Positions 4,762-5,069 of a DNA stretch of 5,069 nt are shown one piece after another; position 1 is the stretch's first letter, and the number at the start of each line of letters is the position of its first letter. Where the stretch lies: the NCBI GenBank assembly GCA_013791675.1, contig VMTI01000268.1, positions 1-5,069 on the forward strand. The letters are read 5' to 3'. Below the pieces are notes generated by a model. The model saw nothing but the letters and a program-made list of their open reading frames with translations. It had not been told where the DNA came from and made no database searches. Source of the DNA: a bacterium (GTDB lineage: Bacteria; CG03). The translations under genes and the position numbers were made by a program.

Positions 4762-5069
4762 TGTATTATCACCAGTTTTCCGCGCTTTTCGTTCTCACCT
4801 GATTTTATTCTATAAATGTAAACCCCCGAGGGAAGTTTTATATCCGTCCAACCGGTGAAAAGTCCGGGAACGTCCGCCGTGGCATCAATATAGCTGAACT
4901 CTTTGAGAAGCCGCCCCAGAATATCGTATATTTTTATTTCGGCGTCACTGCCCGAAGGAAAAGTAAAGATTATTCCGTTGCCTATATCTTCGCTCTTTCT
5001 GTACGGCACCGGATACGGATGAGCGTCTTCTATGCCGTAAAGAGCGCCTCCCATAAGAGCATAACTTGA
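4758..5069 (-). CDS. C-terminal end of a secreted protein with a FlgD/T9SS-type sorting domain (partial)
   Basis: The reading frame is open to the window edge with no stop, so the first visible Met (5054) need not be the start; 103 residues are seen. It holds the pattern 'AHPYPVPYRKSEDIGNGIIF', then 'DAEIKIYDILGRLLKEF', 'GWTDIKLPSGVYIYRIKSGE' and a final 'RGKLVIIQ'. This is the FlgD-Ig-like or Type IX secretion C-terminal domain architecture (YPNP-like entry, 'ikIYdi.GrlV', 'l.sGvYiyri', 'kGKlvi.'), usually the last ~80-90 residues of large secreted or cell-surface proteins. The stop overlaps the start of the PorV-like gene (ATGA, 4761-4758), so the two are translationally coupled. The main body and function of the protein lie outside the window. 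Confidence 0.75.
   Translation of the reverse strand, partial: SSYALMGGALYGIEDAHPYPVPYRKSEDIGNGIIFTFPSGSDAEIKIYDILGRLLKEFSYIDATADVPGLFTGWTDIKLPSGVYIYRIKSGENEKRGKLVIIQ

Overview
The window is a chromosomal stretch with two different halves. On the right (about 3132-5069) are three GC-richer, housekeeping-style genes. On the left (about 1-2870) is AT-rich DNA carrying a Type II restriction-modification locus, all on the minus strand, that has been broken up by mobile DNA. The host is probably a Gram-negative bacterium from a phylum with PorV-like outer-membrane proteins and 'YPNP...GVYIYRI' C-terminal domains. Elusimicrobiota, Omnitrophota and Bacteroidota/Ignavibacteria relatives would all fit. 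I cannot name a species.

Layout, read along the minus strand from high to low coordinates. A 287-aa restriction-endonuclease-like protein (2865-2002) overlaps by 4 nt (ATGA) a D12-class adenine DNA methyltransferase (2005-779). The methyltransferase homology ends near position 890, at a run of nine A on the coding strand. The next ~190 bp are a GC-richer block of strong hairpins that looks like a small inserted element. Past it lies the C-terminal half of an XRE-type regulator resembling R-M controller (C) proteins (700-585). After a 12-nt gap comes a 145-aa protein with a clean D-x11-E-x-K nuclease motif (572-135). Its N-terminal half aligns almost without gaps to the 287-aa protein. Its stop codon lies in what looks like the terminal repeat region of an IS21-like element (about 141 to the left edge). 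The locus therefore reads as an R-M pair plus a broken C-R pair.

Between the R-M locus and the right half lies a ~250-bp gene-free stretch (2885-3131) rich in inverted repeats, which may be a second mobile-element remnant. It runs up to a TTG start codon of a NudF-type ADP-ribose pyrophosphatase (3132-3686, plus). That gene converges on, and overlaps by 44 nt, a PorV-like outer-membrane protein with a C-terminal TPR (4761-3643, minus). The PorV-like gene overlaps by 4 nt the 3' end of a gene encoding a FlgD/T9SS-like C-terminal domain (4758-5069, minus, cut by the window edge). That last pairing suggests export to or attachment at the outer surface.

The most interesting content is the composite R-M locus: two related nuclease genes, a decapitated controller gene, and three separate candidate mobile or repeat insertions.
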